Source: Bryobacterales bacterium (GTDB lineage: Bacteria > Acidobacteriota > Terriglobia > Bryobacterales > Bryobacteraceae). From it: 7,836 nucleotides of DNA. Made by a program: the position numbers and the translations under genes. Below are positions 7,193 through 7,836 of this stretch, one piece after another; within the stretch, counting starts at the first letter, position 1, and each line of letters starts with the position of its first letter. The notes under the pieces are model-generated. The model was not told the DNA's origin. It saw only the letters and a program-made list of their open reading frames with translations, and did not search any database. The stretch covers positions 1 to 7,836 of the forward strand of contig JAOAPP010000583.1 in NCBI GenBank assembly GCA_025462985.1, read 5' to 3'.

Positions 7193-7456
7193 ATGCTAAA
7201 GATTCAGAGATCAGCGAACGGGGAGGTCGTCTTTAGGCTGAGCGGCCGAATTGACGCAGAAAACATGGCCGAGTTGGAAAGGCTAATTAAGACTGAAGCG
7301 AATGGCCGCCCCATTGCCCTGGACTTAAAAGACCTGATGCTCGTGAATCGAGAAGCTGTCAGCTTTCTCGATCGCTGCGAAATGGAGAGCATCACTCTCA
7401 AGAATTGCCCAGCGTACATTCGCGAGTGGATCACGAGAGAACGACGGAAAACTTAG
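7193..7456 (+). CDS. Small STAS-like domain protein
   Basis: An 87-aa single-domain protein. The pattern of an N-terminal strand pair (VVFRLSGRIDAENMAELERLI), a central strand (PIALDLKDLMLVNREAV) and a following helix matches the STAS/anti-sigma-factor-antagonist fold. The Ser or Thr normally phosphorylated after the central strand (as in SpoIIAA, DxSxxG) is replaced by Asn-Arg-Glu, so kinase-controlled switching is unlikely and a scaffold or partner-binding role fits better. The C-terminal CPAYIREWITRER resembles small STAS proteins I recall from Acidobacteria and Proteobacteria, a memory I could not check. It starts 86 nt after the Clp-like gene behind a weak AGGACAGGG site and probably shares its transcript. 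Fold call moderate; function unknown. Confidence 0.7.
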   Translation: MLKIQRSANGEVVFRLSGRIDAENMAELERLIKTEANGRPIALDLKDLMLVNREAVSFLDRCEMESITLKNCPAYIREWITRERRKT

Positions 7457-7503
7457 CTCTTATTAAGGGCTCAGTGCATGAGTGCCGAAAGCATAGCGGA
7501 AAA

Positions 7504-7510
7504 AAAGGAG
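7504..7510 (+). promoter_or_regulatory. Ribosome binding site of the second sigma-54 activator
   Basis: AAAGGAG lies 6 nt before the ATG at 7517. This strong site fixes the start, and so fixes the short N-terminal extension of the encoded protein. Confidence 0.75.
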
Positions 7511-7516
7511 TAAAGA

Positions 7517-7836
7517 ATGGCCGTAGCCACAGGTTGGGAAACTGAAGCGCCCGCAATAAACCATAACGCATCCTTTGAAATTGAGGATCCGACATCGGCG
7601 AACGTCGCGCTGGATAGCGACGAACTCTGCGACAGCGGATCACCCCGTATTGTCGGTAACAGCGCCGCTCTCCGGCGCGTACTCGGCATGCTGCGGATCG
7701 TGGCCCCGACCGATGCCACGGTGTTGATCAACGGGGAAACAGGTACTGGTAAGGAACTGATTGCGGAAGCCATTCACAAGTGCAGCGACCGATCGAACGG
7801 TCCGTTTGTGAAAGTGAATTGCGCCGCAATTCCTGC
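7517..7836 (+). CDS. Sigma-54-dependent transcriptional activator, 5' part (cut by window end)
   Basis: The first 106 codons of a second enhancer-binding protein. After about 45 acidic, low-complexity residues the sigma-54 AAA+ domain begins: [13 protein letters not shown], then Walker A GETGTGKE, then [11 protein letters not shown]. The GAFTGA loop, Walker B and HTH would lie beyond the window. There is no room for a receiver, GAF, PAS or V4R domain before the AAA+ module, so it resembles PspF-type bEBPs, which are controlled by a partner protein or by expression level. It is third in the run Clp-like ATPase, STAS-like protein, activator. Those two neighbours are candidate controllers of its activity (inference). 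It is clearly a different protein from the membrane activator at 3088, though the AAA+ starts are alike. Confidence 0.87.
   Translation, partial: MAVATGWETEAPAINHNASFEIEDPTSANVALDSDELCDSGSPRIVGNSAALRRVLGMLRIVAPTDATVLINGETGTGKELIAEAIHKCSDRSNGPFVKVNCAAIP

Noticed and set aside
7468..7486. Imperfect dyad GGCTCAGTGCATGAGTGCC as terminator or operator.
   Set aside because: Only the outer three pairs and one inner pair match, there is no T run after it, and it overlaps a possible mini-ORF start.

Overview
The window looks like part of a moderately GC-rich Gram-negative chromosome. I lean towards Acidobacteriota, because of the GC level, the style of the sigma-54 regulators and the orphan lipoprotein binding proteins, but there is no rRNA or other taxonomic marker. 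All supported genes lie on the + strand. I see no tRNA, rRNA, CRISPR array, transposase or IS end.

Positions 1-2967 hold two tandem paralogous genes for family-1 extracellular solute-binding lipoproteins of the maltose/trehalose-binding type. They are about four-fifths identical by eye. No ABC permease or ATPase gene lies in the window.

Positions 3088-5775 encode an unusual membrane-bound sigma-54 activator. Its order is TM1, periplasmic helical sensor, TM2, HAMP, PAS, PAS, coiled coil, AAA+ domain with an intact GAFTGA, and Fis-type HTH. It has no histidine-kinase or receiver domain, so it reads as a one-component transmembrane enhancer-binding protein (bEBP).

The 263-nt gap at 5776-6038 is the main regulatory region. 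It holds a perfect 34-bp palindrome (5816-5849), an AT-rich stretch, and a strong sigma-54 (-24/-12) promoter with exact GG-N10-GC spacing (5891-5907). The palindrome is centred about 85 nt upstream of the predicted transcription start, where a bEBP upstream activating site is expected.

Downstream are a stand-alone ClpA/ClpB D2-type AAA+ ATPase (6039-7106), a small STAS-like protein lacking the usual Ser/Thr (7193-7456), and the start of a second sigma-54 activator (7517 to window end) with only a short N-terminal extension before its AAA+ domain. They probably form one operon from the sigma-54 promoter.

Working model (inference): a periplasmic ligand, perhaps a sugar bound by one or both lipoproteins, is sensed by the membrane bEBP. 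The bEBP binds the palindrome and fires the sigma-54 promoter, producing a Clp-like remodelling ATPase, a STAS-like adaptor and a second bEBP that would extend the cascade. The parts are visible in the sequence; the links between them are not proven.
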